A stretch of DNA of 33,699 bases, from positions 1 to 33,699 of the forward strand of contig CAZWQX010000027.1 in the NCBI GenBank assembly GCA_964635965.1, written 5' to 3'. The notes beneath the pieces are model-generated. The model saw only the letters and a list, made by a program, of their open reading frames with translations, ran no database searches and was not told where the DNA came from. Shown here one piece after another: positions 1 through 8,196 of the stretch. The first letter of the stretch is position 1. Every line of letters starts with the position of its first letter. Origin of the DNA: JAKVAV01 sp964635965 (lineage in GTDB: Bacteria; Bacteroidota; Bacteroidia; Flavobacteriales_D; Cryomorphaceae). The translations under genes and the position numbers were made by a program.

Positions 1-327
1 ATGCTGATCACCATTGCCAACCTGGTGAGCCGATACATCGATAAGAGCGACCCCATGCTCTCAGGCTGGCAAGACGACAACCTCTCATCATTTGAGAATT
101 TCAAAATGGAGACCATGAAAGGTATTGGTGAAGACCAAGCCTACATTCCCGATGATGAGACATTAAGGGAGATGTACGATGCCGAAAGAGAAGAAAAACT
201 CCAAAAAGCAGAACACCGAATCAATAGAGACATTATTGTAAATCGATTGATTTTAATCATCGCCGTGATTCTCTTTGTGATTCACTGGATCTTAATGCGA
301 AGAGCCATGAAAGCCACAACTGGCTGA
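1..327 (+). CDS. Hypothetical protein with C-terminal membrane helix, probably cut by the window edge
   Basis: I do not recognise this protein. The visible 108 residues are mostly charged and hydrophilic (residues 20-75, rich in Asp, Glu and Lys), followed by one strongly hydrophobic helix at about residues 80-99 and a short basic tail (MRRAMK). This suggests a single-pass protein anchored by its C-terminus, with its soluble part on one face of the membrane. The reading frame is open to base 1, where an ATG happens to sit, so the true start may lie outside the window and the protein may be longer. It ends 42 bases before the convergent methyltransferase gene, and no terminator is visible between them. 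Confidence 0.6.
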   Translation: MLITIANLVSRYIDKSDPMLSGWQDDNLSSFENFKMETMKGIGEDQAYIPDDETLREMYDAEREEKLQKAEHRINRDIIVNRLILIIAVILFVIHWILMRRAMKATTG

Positions 328-369
328 TTCATGGACGTGAAGAACACTGTGCAGACTCAGCTATGATGC

Positions 370-957
370 CTACTGCGGATTTCTAAGTTTGATAAATAGC
401 TCCCGATCCTGCCTGGGTTTGATGGAATTGTAGGCTCTTTCCAAAACCTCAATTTCGAAGAGATCTTCGAAATAGGGTAGGTATTCCTCTTTATTCCCCC
501 CGAAAGGAGGGTGATCCTCGAACAGGGGTGCGTCAAAAAGGAGCCCCGCCAATCGACCGCTGGGAAATAAGAGTTCTTTCATCTTAAGGGCGTAATTGCG
601 CCTTTGACTTGGATCCAAAGCACAGAAGAAGGTCTGTTCTAGAATCAAATCAAATTGCTCTTCCAGATCGAAAAAATCACCTAGAATCATCTGCTCTTCA
701 GGAAAATCGGGAAATCGCTTTTTAAAATGATCAAATGCCCCTTGGGCAATATCAATCACAAAAACATTGTGAAAACCCATTTTGTAGATGGCTTCGGCTT
801 CGTATGCATTTCCGCATCCGGGGATCAATATGCGCGTATTCTTATCCTGTAATTGTCCCACATAATCGGTGAGAGCAGGGGAGGCGTAGCCAATATCCCA
901 ACCCGTTTGTCCTTCATTCCATCGAGTCTGCCAGTATTCTTTTGTCCAGTTTGTCAT
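370..957 (-). CDS. SAM-dependent methyltransferase, thiopurine/thiol/halide methyltransferase family
   Basis: A 195-residue class I methyltransferase. The N-terminal block WNEGQTGWDIGYASPAL (about 13-29), the SAM-binding loop ILIPGCGNAYE (43-53) and the later FFCALDP and PPFGG stretches match the TPMT-like family that includes plant and bacterial thiol/halide methyltransferases. Those enzymes move the methyl group of S-adenosylmethionine onto bisulfide, thiols, iodide or bromide, giving volatile methylated products. The protein has no signal peptide and should be cytosolic. Its start lies 5 bases after the stop of the upstream rlmD-like gene, so the two are probably cotranscribed. The family call is firm; the substrate (thiol, halide or thiopurine-like) cannot be decided from sequence alone. 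Confidence 0.85.
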   Translation of the reverse strand: MTNWTKEYWQTRWNEGQTGWDIGYASPALTDYVGQLQDKNTRILIPGCGNAYEAEAIYKMGFHNVFVIDIAQGAFDHFKKRFPDFPEEQMILGDFFDLEEQFDLILEQTFFCALDPSQRRNYALKMKELLFPSGRLAGLLFDAPLFEDHPPFGGNKEEYLPYFEDLFEIEVLERAYNSIKPRQDRELFIKLRNPQ

Positions 958-962
958 TCGTG

Positions 963-2396
963 TTATTTCTTAAACAGCGCCACCGCTTCAACATGTCCTG
1001 TATGCGGGAATTGATCGACTAAGGAGTATTTTTTGAGTTCATAACCCGAACCGCTTAATACCTCCATGTCTCTTGCCAGTGTTGCCGGATTACAGGATAT
1101 GTAAACAATGGTCTCGGCATTGAGTTCGATGGTTCTTCTCAGGGCTTTCGGCGCAATTCCACCTCTTGGAGGATCGACAATTACCGCATCAATTTTATCC
1201 TGGTATTCGGGGTGTTGAAATAAGAACTTCCCAACATCTGCCGTCATGAACTTGACGTTTTCAATCCTGTTCTTTTTCGCAGATTTTGTGGCATCCTGTA
1301 TGGCTTTTTCAACGATATCTACTCCGAGAATATCCACGGAGGGAATGCGCTTTGCAACTAATTGGCCAATGGTTCCCGTTCCGCAAAATAAATCGAGAAT
1401 AAATCCTTCATGACCGAGGCTTTCTTCCAAGTAATCTATCGCTTTATTGTAGAGTCGTTCGGCCGATTTGGGATTGGTTTGAAAGAAGCTCTCCATTTGG
1501 ATGTCGAAGGATAAACCGTTCAAAGATTCAGAAATATGATCCTTCCCAAAAATCAACTTGCTTTCTCCTTCTAATGGCTGTACCCGATCACCAACATCGT
1601 CATTGATCGTATGCAAGAATCCTTGAATTCTATCTCCAAAAAGGTTCTTTAAAAGCGTCGCAAATTCTTCAATATTAAAACGATCAAGTCCATCAGATGA
1701 CGTAACTAAATTGACCAAGAGTCCCTGGTCTAAATAGCTCTTTCTGATGGTGATAAACCGATAAAAGCCTTCTCTCTTCGGGTGGTGCCAAGCAGGGAGA
1801 CCAGAGTTTTCGCAGAAGGCTCTGATTTCTTTCAAACCCGATTCGAATTCGTCATCAAAGAGTCCGCTATCCCGGTCGAGATTTTCTACCATCCACCAAG
1901 TGCCTCGGTGCTTAAAGCCCAGGCCGAAACCATCTACGTCTGATTTTTTCTCAAAATCGTAACAGATTGAAGCAAAGGAATACTCCATTTTGTTGCGGTA
2001 ATGCCAATGCGAAGGGGAGGAGATGAATTCATCGAATAACTCATCGGCATTTTGAATTCGACCGATCCTTTTAAATAATTCAATGCAGGTATCTTTTTTT
2101 ATTTCCTCCTGATTCTCGATAGGTAAGGTAGCAAATGGGGCACCTGGGATTGATTGAAATGGAATTTCGGTTTCGAGCTTTGATCGTTCCAGAATCTCGC
2201 GCAACGAGGTTTCTAAGTGTCGTTTGCGCACCTTGGTGATTCGGCAAAGCACTTTTTGGCCTTTAATGGTATTGGGAACAAAAACAGCCAGTTCTCCGCT
2301 ATCCGTGGGTATCTTGGCAATTCCTTTACCCCCGAAAGCCATGGTTGAAATAGTGACTTCAAGATCTTGACCGCGCTTGTACTTGGTGGGTTTCAT
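963..2396 (-). CDS. rlmD: 23S rRNA (uracil-C5)-methyltransferase, RlmD/TrmA family, lacking the Fe-S cysteines
   Basis: A 477-residue RNA methyltransferase that should form 5-methyluridine in 23S rRNA in the cytosol. A TRAM RNA-binding domain occupies about residues 1-65. The methyltransferase part has the FFQTN motif (304-308), the SAM loop ILDLFCGTGTIG (333-344), VDPPRGG (407-413), the catalytic cysteine in YISCNP (Cys435) and the base glutamate near the C-terminus (HTGHVEAV, Glu470). Family members usually carry a Cys-x5-Cys-Gly-x2-Cys [4Fe-4S] site after the TRAM domain. The matching stretch here, FQSIPGAPFATLP (80-92), has no cysteine, so the cluster appears lost. It could be a specialised paralog rather than the housekeeping RlmD. 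It is the first gene of a two-gene minus-strand operon and diverges from rocD. Confidence 0.85.
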   Translation of the reverse strand: MKPTKYKRGQDLEVTISTMAFGGKGIAKIPTDSGELAVFVPNTIKGQKVLCRITKVRKRHLETSLREILERSKLETEIPFQSIPGAPFATLPIENQEEIKKDTCIELFKRIGRIQNADELFDEFISSPSHWHYRNKMEYSFASICYDFEKKSDVDGFGLGFKHRGTWWMVENLDRDSGLFDDEFESGLKEIRAFCENSGLPAWHHPKREGFYRFITIRKSYLDQGLLVNLVTSSDGLDRFNIEEFATLLKNLFGDRIQGFLHTINDDVGDRVQPLEGESKLIFGKDHISESLNGLSFDIQMESFFQTNPKSAERLYNKAIDYLEESLGHEGFILDLFCGTGTIGQLVAKRIPSVDILGVDIVEKAIQDATKSAKKNRIENVKFMTADVGKFLFQHPEYQDKIDAVIVDPPRGGIAPKALRRTIELNAETIVYISCNPATLARDMEVLSGSGYELKKYSLVDQFPHTGHVEAVALFKK

Positions 2397-2484
2397 TGGG
2401 ACGGCAAAAGAACGGATTATTTGGCGAATTTGTCCTTTTATCGGACATTTGCACCATCATCTGGAACGCTTAAAAACAAAGGCC

Positions 2485-3771
2485 ATGCAAACGACTGAGC
2501 AAACCACTCGAACTCAACATGCAATAGATCTCGAAAACCAATACGGTGCGCATAACTACCATCCGTTGCCCGTGGTTTTGGAGCGCGGTGAGGGTGTGTT
2601 TCTCTACGATGTGGAAGGAAAGAAATACTACGACTTTCTTTCGGCATATTCTGCCGTAAACCAAGGCCATTGCCACCCGAAAATTATTGGTGCCTTAAAA
2701 GATCAGGCAGAGAAGCTAACGTTGACGTCTCGCGCCTTTCACAACAATATGCTTGGTGAATACGCCAAGTACGTTACTGATTACTTCGGTTTCGATAAGG
2801 TTTTACCCATGAATTCGGGAGCTGAAGCAGTTGAAACGGCCATCAAGGTCTGCCGAAAGTGGGCACACGAGGTGAAAGACCTCGACGAGAACACCGCCAA
2901 GATCATCGTTTGTGACAATAACTTCCACGGTCGAACGACCACGATTATATCGTTCAGTAATGATCCTACGGCCAGAGATAATTTCGGTCCTTTCGTTGAA
3001 GGGGGATTTATTCGAATTCCGTACAACGATCTGGATGCTCTCAAAGAAGCCTTAAAAGACGACGTTCACATCGCGGGATTTTTAGTTGAGCCTATTCAAG
3101 GTGAGGCCGGGGTATTTCGCCCCGATGATCACTATTTGATGGAGGCGGCTCAGATGTGTCGCGACCATAATGTTTTGTTCATTGCCGATGAGGTACAAAC
3201 GGGTATCGCACGTACGGGAAGTCTTTTAGCCGTATGTGGCCACTGCAACTGTCAAGGGCATTGCGAGCGTCAAGAGACTTTTGTGCGTCCGGATATCCTA
3301 ATCCTAGGCAAGGCACTTTCGGGAGGCGTTTACCCCGTTTCTGCCGTATTAGCTAATGACGACATAATGCATGTAATGACCCCGGGATCGCACGGTTCGA
3401 CGTTTGGCGGTAACCCTCTCGCTTGTGCAGTTGCCATGGCTTCTTTGGAAGTAGTGGAAGAGGAAAAGCTTGCCCAAAATGCCAGGAGGTTGGGAGAAAT
3501 CTTCCGCGCTGAAATGCAAAAGCTGGTTGAGGAATCGGATTTAGTAAATCTCGTGCGTGGAAAAGGACTGCTAAACGCAGTGGTGATCAACGATACCGAA
3601 GACAGCGATACGGCTTGGAGAATTTGTTTGGGATTAGCCGAGAACGGTCTCTTGGCTAAACCAACCCACGGAAATATCATCCGCTTTGCTCCGCCGCTCG
3701 TAATGACTGAAGATCAGTTGATGGACTGCGTGTCGATTATTCGCAAAACGATTCTGGGGTTTGCGAAGTAG
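2485..3771 (+). CDS. rocD: Ornithine--oxo-acid aminotransferase with a cysteine-rich insert
   Basis: A class III PLP-dependent aminotransferase that moves the delta-amino group of ornithine to 2-oxoglutarate, giving glutamate semialdehyde and glutamate (arginine/proline metabolism, cytosolic). The ATG at 2485 gives 428 residues and begins just before the conserved NYHPLPVVLERGEG; the frame is open further upstream but that part has no family similarity. Visible motifs are NSGAEAVETA (110-119), NNFHGRT (145-151), DEVQTG with the PLP-pyridine Asp235, the Schiff-base lysine in LGKALSGG (Lys276) and GSTFGGNPLA. Residues 251-260 (CGHCNCQGHC) are an insert with four cysteines between the DEVQTG region and VRPDILILGK; compact eukaryotic forms lack it. 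Neighbours suggest no pathway cluster. Confidence 0.93.
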   Translation: MQTTEQTTRTQHAIDLENQYGAHNYHPLPVVLERGEGVFLYDVEGKKYYDFLSAYSAVNQGHCHPKIIGALKDQAEKLTLTSRAFHNNMLGEYAKYVTDYFGFDKVLPMNSGAEAVETAIKVCRKWAHEVKDLDENTAKIIVCDNNFHGRTTTIISFSNDPTARDNFGPFVEGGFIRIPYNDLDALKEALKDDVHIAGFLVEPIQGEAGVFRPDDHYLMEAAQMCRDHNVLFIADEVQTGIARTGSLLAVCGHCNCQGHCERQETFVRPDILILGKALSGGVYPVSAVLANDDIMHVMTPGSHGSTFGGNPLACAVAMASLEVVEEEKLAQNARRLGEIFRAEMQKLVEESDLVNLVRGKGLLNAVVINDTEDSDTAWRICLGLAENGLLAKPTHGNIIRFAPPLVMTEDQLMDCVSIIRKTILGFAK

Positions 3772-3780
3772 GATTTTCGT

Positions 3781-3815
3781 TACTCGTTACTCGTTACTCG
3801 TTACTCGTTGTTCGT
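3781..3815. repeat. Seven-base tandem repeat (TACTCGT)
   Basis: Four perfect copies of TACTCGT run from 3781 to 3808, followed by a degenerate copy TGTTCGT (to 3815) and looser related bases up to 3838. The array fills the 66-base convergent gap between the stop of rocD and the stop of the FG-GAP protein. A second array with the same seven-base period but another unit lies at 29493-29541. Seven is not a multiple of three, so this is not a coding repeat. Confidence 0.9.
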
Positions 3816-3837
3816 GGGTCGGTGGTTGCTCGTTGGA

Positions 3838-6800
3838 CTAGCGGGCAATAACAAACTGCTTTGATTGGCGGACGCCGTCTTCAAACACGACCTGAAGGTG
3901 GTAAACTCCCTGTGATAAATAATTCACATCAATTGAATAGGTCGATACATTCGGATTATCGAGTTTAACATCGTACAACTTTCCTAAGTTGTCTATGATC
4001 CTTATTTCTGAGATTCCGGAAACTGATTCGAATTGAACGTTTAAGAAATCAGCCGTAGGAGAGGGGTAGATTGAGAATTCTGGTTCTTTTCGCTGATTCG
4101 TTGATGTTGGTGACCAAGAAAACGGGTCCGTAAAATGGTCACAGCTATCATAGAAAACCTGGCATTGGTAAGTTCCCTCGAAAGGGGGATCACTCAATTG
4201 AAGGTCATAGGTTACTTCTACCAGCTCATCTTCGAAAAACCAATAAATGGAGTCGTTATTGCAAACGCATTGTAAGCCATCTCCCGAAGGATGAAGTTGA
4301 ATATATCCATCATCCCAGATTGATCCGATGGCATTAAAGGAAATCTCTTGTGTTGCAGTGTCTTTACAAGCAGGCACAATTCCAGGAATAGTAGCGTGAT
4401 AGGTTCTGGAGCTTAGTGGACTGCAGCAGACCATCAGTGTATCCAAAATGCCCAAGCTACCAGTGAATCCACTTGGGTAAGTACGAAGCCATTCAACTTC
4501 AACAGGGATTATACTCTCAGTGTAGAGGTAAATAGAATCGTCGAAACAAACCTTGAAATCAGTGGTTGAAAGAATATTCAGTTCAATTAAGGTATCTACC
4601 TGCACGGTTTCATCAATGCTAAGGGCACAACCAAACTCATTCGTTCCCGTTAATCCGATGGATTGTGCTGATGTATATAGTGTTGTGCCATATACTGAGC
4701 TGGTTTCATTAGAAGAAATGAGTTCTAGTTCATCAACGTCAATTTCTTGACCGTCTGAGAAGAACTCGAATTCTGCTTCAGGTTGATCTAAAGCTATGGT
4801 AAATCCGGCTGTTCCCGGACTGCAAGCCTCTAAAACACCAATGTTTACCGATTCGTAGAATAGGTCACAGGTATAAACCCTGTTGATCATGTCGTTTGAC
4901 CCTAAATTGGTGCTTTGGTCAACAAATGCAGAGACCTGATTTATTATTTCGGTATCTCCGGGGATATCATCTTGTGCCTTAATCAAATACGAATAGTCCA
5001 AAACGCTACCTTCCTCATCCGTTCCCTGATCGGGCAGATTGAGGTTCTCGTAGGTGACAAGCAGGTTAATCACACCGAATGTAGAAGAAATAACCGTGCT
5101 TCCATCGTGAGAACTTCCCTGGGGAATGAATGTGGTCCAATCCAATTCGTTAGGTAGCTCACTTTCAAATTCAATAGAATTCACCACGTCACCCGTGGTA
5201 TTAGAAAAAGCCCAAGTGTACTGGTAGTCGTCTTCGATAAAAACGTAGTTGTTAATTGTGATACCCGCTGTTTCAATCAGCACAAGATCACTGCCGTCTT
5301 TAGCTTCTCCCAACCCGGTTATTGAAGAAGAAAGATTTAATTCTTGCTTGGATTCCTCATTATCGGTGATCCCTGGTCCATTGGACATCAGGCCTATTTC
5401 AACTTGCTCGGGAGCATTTATTGCACTTACGGTAGTCGGAGAATTTCCTGTTGTCAAAACCCATTCTTCCGGGTCAAAAATAACCTCAAGTTCCAATGAA
5501 TCAATTGCGAGTATTTCGAATGAAACATTTCCCGAAGAATTGGTGAAGGCCATGCCGGATTGATCTTGTACGGTATTGTTGAAACTGATTGGCATAGCAC
5601 CAATTCCCTGTTCAGATTCCTCTCGGAGACCATTTCCGTTTTCATCATCAAAAACGGAAATATTGATTTCACTAAAATCAGTTAGTTGATGCCATACCCA
5701 AATGGCATTTTGGTTTTCATCATCAATTTTTGCTGTAATGACCAGTTTCTCGGGATTCAATTTTCTTTCCACGGCAAATGAAGTTATTTCCTCATTTGCT
5801 AAATCATTCCATTGGAATCCTGGTCCAATTTCTCCCGCCGAACTGTAGTAAATATTGTTTTCATCGATGAAATCAGCGAAATTATCTCCATTAAGATCAG
5901 TGAATTCTAAGAGGTTTCCCAGGAGTCCATCTGTTTCAATCACTTCGGAGACGTTGATGTCCTCATCCAGATTCAGAATACCTTCTTCATACTGGTTTCT
6001 GAAAAATATATCCAAAATACCATCTGCGTTAAAATCAGCTAATTCAAGATCTGTATGAACCCAATAAGAGGAGTTCCATGGGTGTGGTTCTGCTTCGGTA
6101 TCCCATATTAACTCCGATTCTCCTGAATTGAGATCAAGACGTCTTACATCAAATCGACCGAAGATAGCGTCGAGCTCACCGTCTTGATTAACATCTTGAA
6201 TGTCCCACTTTACAATTGGGCAACAGTTCACGATTTCATCTGACAATTCCATTCCGGTACCCGCTGAATTTGAATAGAACTGAATGTAAGCATCTCCTAA
6301 TACATGCCCCGCAACATCGTATTGGTTCACAATAAGATCTATCCATCCATCATCATTAAAATCCACTAGCTTGAATGAAGGCTTTATTTCCGTATCAAAT
6401 TCATCTTCTTCAATTATGGTTTGAGGAGAACTATATCCATTCTCAGAATTCCATGCAATGCTCAGGTTGAAGTCTTGCCTGTTTGAAGGGATATTCCCTT
6501 CACTCATTATGAACAACTCAGGAAAACCATCATTATTCATATCAGCGGACCGAATTTCCACAATTTCATCACAGGTCCGTTGCCATTCAATTACAGTCGT
6601 ATAAGTAGGATAGCCCAGTTCGTTGAAAAGGATTTTAGACAATCGATGTCTCAAGTCAGATGTCTCAAGGATTACGGACTCCTCGATACCATCACCGTTG
6701 ATATCCAAACTAAAAATTTGATCGAAGGCTAAATTTTCTTCATCCAATACACGGAATTCCTCCAGAAGATTATCGGCATCTTGGGCAGAGCTTACATTTG

Positions 6801-8016
6801 GTAGTATTCCCGAAGTTCCGCTATTTGATAATATTATTACATCCGGAACTCCGTTGTTATCTAAATCCCTGATATGCGGTTGCCCCTTTAAACTGGCCAT
6901 ATGGATTGGGATTGGGGGAGAATCCTGGCCTGTAAGCAAATAAAAGGCATTCTTAACTGAGGCAAGAATAATTTGATTTCCAACATCAGCAATCGCATAA
7001 TAGATGACCTTTTCGTCTAAGCGATTATCCAAAAAATAAGCATAATCCTCACGAAAATTCCAACCATCGCTGGACAATAGTGAATTTTGCTGGAACGGAA
7101 GATTAAGGTTGTACCTGTTTACTAATAATTCTAAACGAAGTTCGTTATAATCAGATGTGACAGGAGTAATACCATAAGTTTCCGCATAGCTATCATAAAA
7201 GGAATAAGTGTACTTCCCGAAAAATATGTCGTCATCACCATCATTATCTATGTCTCGCAGCACAACACTGCCGTTTGCAAGCTCTGAGCCAATTTCTTGA
7301 CAGGTGTCATCCCAGATATCGTCACATCCCCATTCGAAGTAATAATCATTTCTCAATATTGCAGGAGTGTATGAGGAACCAATAGAATTTAGCACTTCAT
7401 AGAGTCCACTTGAATTTGAGAAACAAATATCGTCTCCATCCGAGTTATCCAGATTCCCTACATCTAAATACGTTGCCTCAAATGGAATATCATGAATGAA
7501 TTCAAAATCTTCATTGCCTTGATTGAGATATATTTGGATGCTGGAGCCATAAATAACCAAATCTTCAAGGTCATCTTCGTTAAGATGTCCTTTTTCCAAT
7601 TTGAAAGCCTCAGGAAATGGGAAATTGGGCTCTTCTAATTCGAGGCTTCCCAAAGATTGCAGAACCCCATTGTTCACGTCAAATAACCGGAGGCTGTTTT
7701 CAGAGGTATTCAACAGAAATTCCGTCAAGCCTTCATTGTCAATGTTGATTTGCAAAAGACCGGCAATAGACGATTCTGATTCAAATACTACTTCTCTAAT
7801 GAATTCAAAATCTCCTTGATTGTAATAAACAACTAACTCGGTTTCTGTAACTGCAATTATTTCTTCCAAATTATCACCATTCAGATCGGCGAACTCAGCA
7901 TGGAGAATGGGGTTTGGATTGGAATATTCTCTTACTTCAAAAGGCCCCAGTATCTGGGCAAGAATAAGATGGGATATACTCAGAAAAAGCAACAATAAAA
8001 TAGCGCACCGTTTCAT
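3838..8016 (-). CDS. Large secreted FG-GAP/VCBS repeat protein with T9SS type A sorting domain
   Basis: A 1392-residue exported protein. A signal peptide (residues 1-21, ending LILAQ) is followed by a long region with at least nine Asp-rich calcium-binding-like motifs of the FG-GAP/VCBS type, for example DLNGDNLEE, DIDNDGDDDIF, DINGDGIEES, DFNDDGWIDL and DFNADGILDIF; these usually build an integrin-like beta propeller. Around residues 780-880 lies an SdrD-B-like block (FDDENGNGLREESEQG), then beta-rich domains like those found in other T9SS cargo. The last 75 or so residues (YPSPTADFLNVQFE through QSKQFVIAR) are a T9SS type A C-terminal sorting signal, so the protein should cross the outer membrane and be attached or released. 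Adhesion or matrix binding is inferred; the partner is unknown. It appears to be transcribed alone. Confidence 0.9.
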   Translation of the reverse strand: MKRCAILLLLFLSISHLILAQILGPFEVREYSNPNPILHAEFADLNGDNLEEIIAVTETELVVYYNQGDFEFIREVVFESESSIAGLLQINIDNEGLTEFLLNTSENSLRLFDVNNGVLQSLGSLELEEPNFPFPEAFKLEKGHLNEDDLEDLVIYGSSIQIYLNQGNEDFEFIHDIPFEATYLDVGNLDNSDGDDICFSNSSGLYEVLNSIGSSYTPAILRNDYYFEWGCDDIWDDTCQEIGSELANGSVVLRDIDNDGDDDIFFGKYTYSFYDSYAETYGITPVTSDYNELRLELLVNRYNLNLPFQQNSLLSSDGWNFREDYAYFLDNRLDEKVIYYAIADVGNQIILASVKNAFYLLTGQDSPPIPIHMASLKGQPHIRDLDNNGVPDVIILSNSGTSGILPNVSSAQDADNLLEEFRVLDEENLAFDQIFSLDINGDGIEESVILETSDLRHRLSKILFNELGYPTYTTVIEWQRTCDEIVEIRSADMNNDGFPELFIMSEGNIPSNRQDFNLSIAWNSENGYSSPQTIIEEDEFDTEIKPSFKLVDFNDDGWIDLIVNQYDVAGHVLGDAYIQFYSNSAGTGMELSDEIVNCCPIVKWDIQDVNQDGELDAIFGRFDVRRLDLNSGESELIWDTEAEPHPWNSSYWVHTDLELADFNADGILDIFFRNQYEEGILNLDEDINVSEVIETDGLLGNLLEFTDLNGDNFADFIDENNIYYSSAGEIGPGFQWNDLANEEITSFAVERKLNPEKLVITAKIDDENQNAIWVWHQLTDFSEINISVFDDENGNGLREESEQGIGAMPISFNNTVQDQSGMAFTNSSGNVSFEILAIDSLELEVIFDPEEWVLTTGNSPTTVSAINAPEQVEIGLMSNGPGITDNEESKQELNLSSSITGLGEAKDGSDLVLIETAGITINNYVFIEDDYQYTWAFSNTTGDVVNSIEFESELPNELDWTTFIPQGSSHDGSTVISSTFGVINLLVTYENLNLPDQGTDEEGSVLDYSYLIKAQDDIPGDTEIINQVSAFVDQSTNLGSNDMINRVYTCDLFYESVNIGVLEACSPGTAGFTIALDQPEAEFEFFSDGQEIDVDELELISSNETSSVYGTTLYTSAQSIGLTGTNEFGCALSIDETVQVDTLIELNILSTTDFKVCFDDSIYLYTESIIPVEVEWLRTYPSGFTGSLGILDTLMVCCSPLSSRTYHATIPGIVPACKDTATQEISFNAIGSIWDDGYIQLHPSGDGLQCVCNNDSIYWFFEDELVEVTYDLQLSDPPFEGTYQCQVFYDSCDHFTDPFSWSPTSTNQRKEPEFSIYPSPTADFLNVQFESVSGISEIRIIDNLGKLYDVKLDNPNVSTYSIDVNYLSQGVYHLQVVFEDGVRQSKQFVIAR

Positions 8017-8196
8017 GGCTTCGGTTCTAGGTTAGCGAGTCTAGAGTATAAAGAAACTGCATTAGTGTCTCATTTCAAAGAAACTTAGTTTTGGAAATCA
8101 ACCTGAATTGTATTGAATATGAAGGTGTAGGTTATCTCAAACTCAAAGGAAGTTGCAAGATTCCAGATGTCTTCGGAATGATTAAGAGTCGAATTT

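Noticed and set aside
2438..2676. Minus-strand frames over the start of rocD
   Set aside because: These are shadows of the rocD coding sequence with no recognisable protein character.
3781..3815. CRISPR-like array
   Set aside because: The units are 7 bases with no spacers, and no cas gene is nearby.
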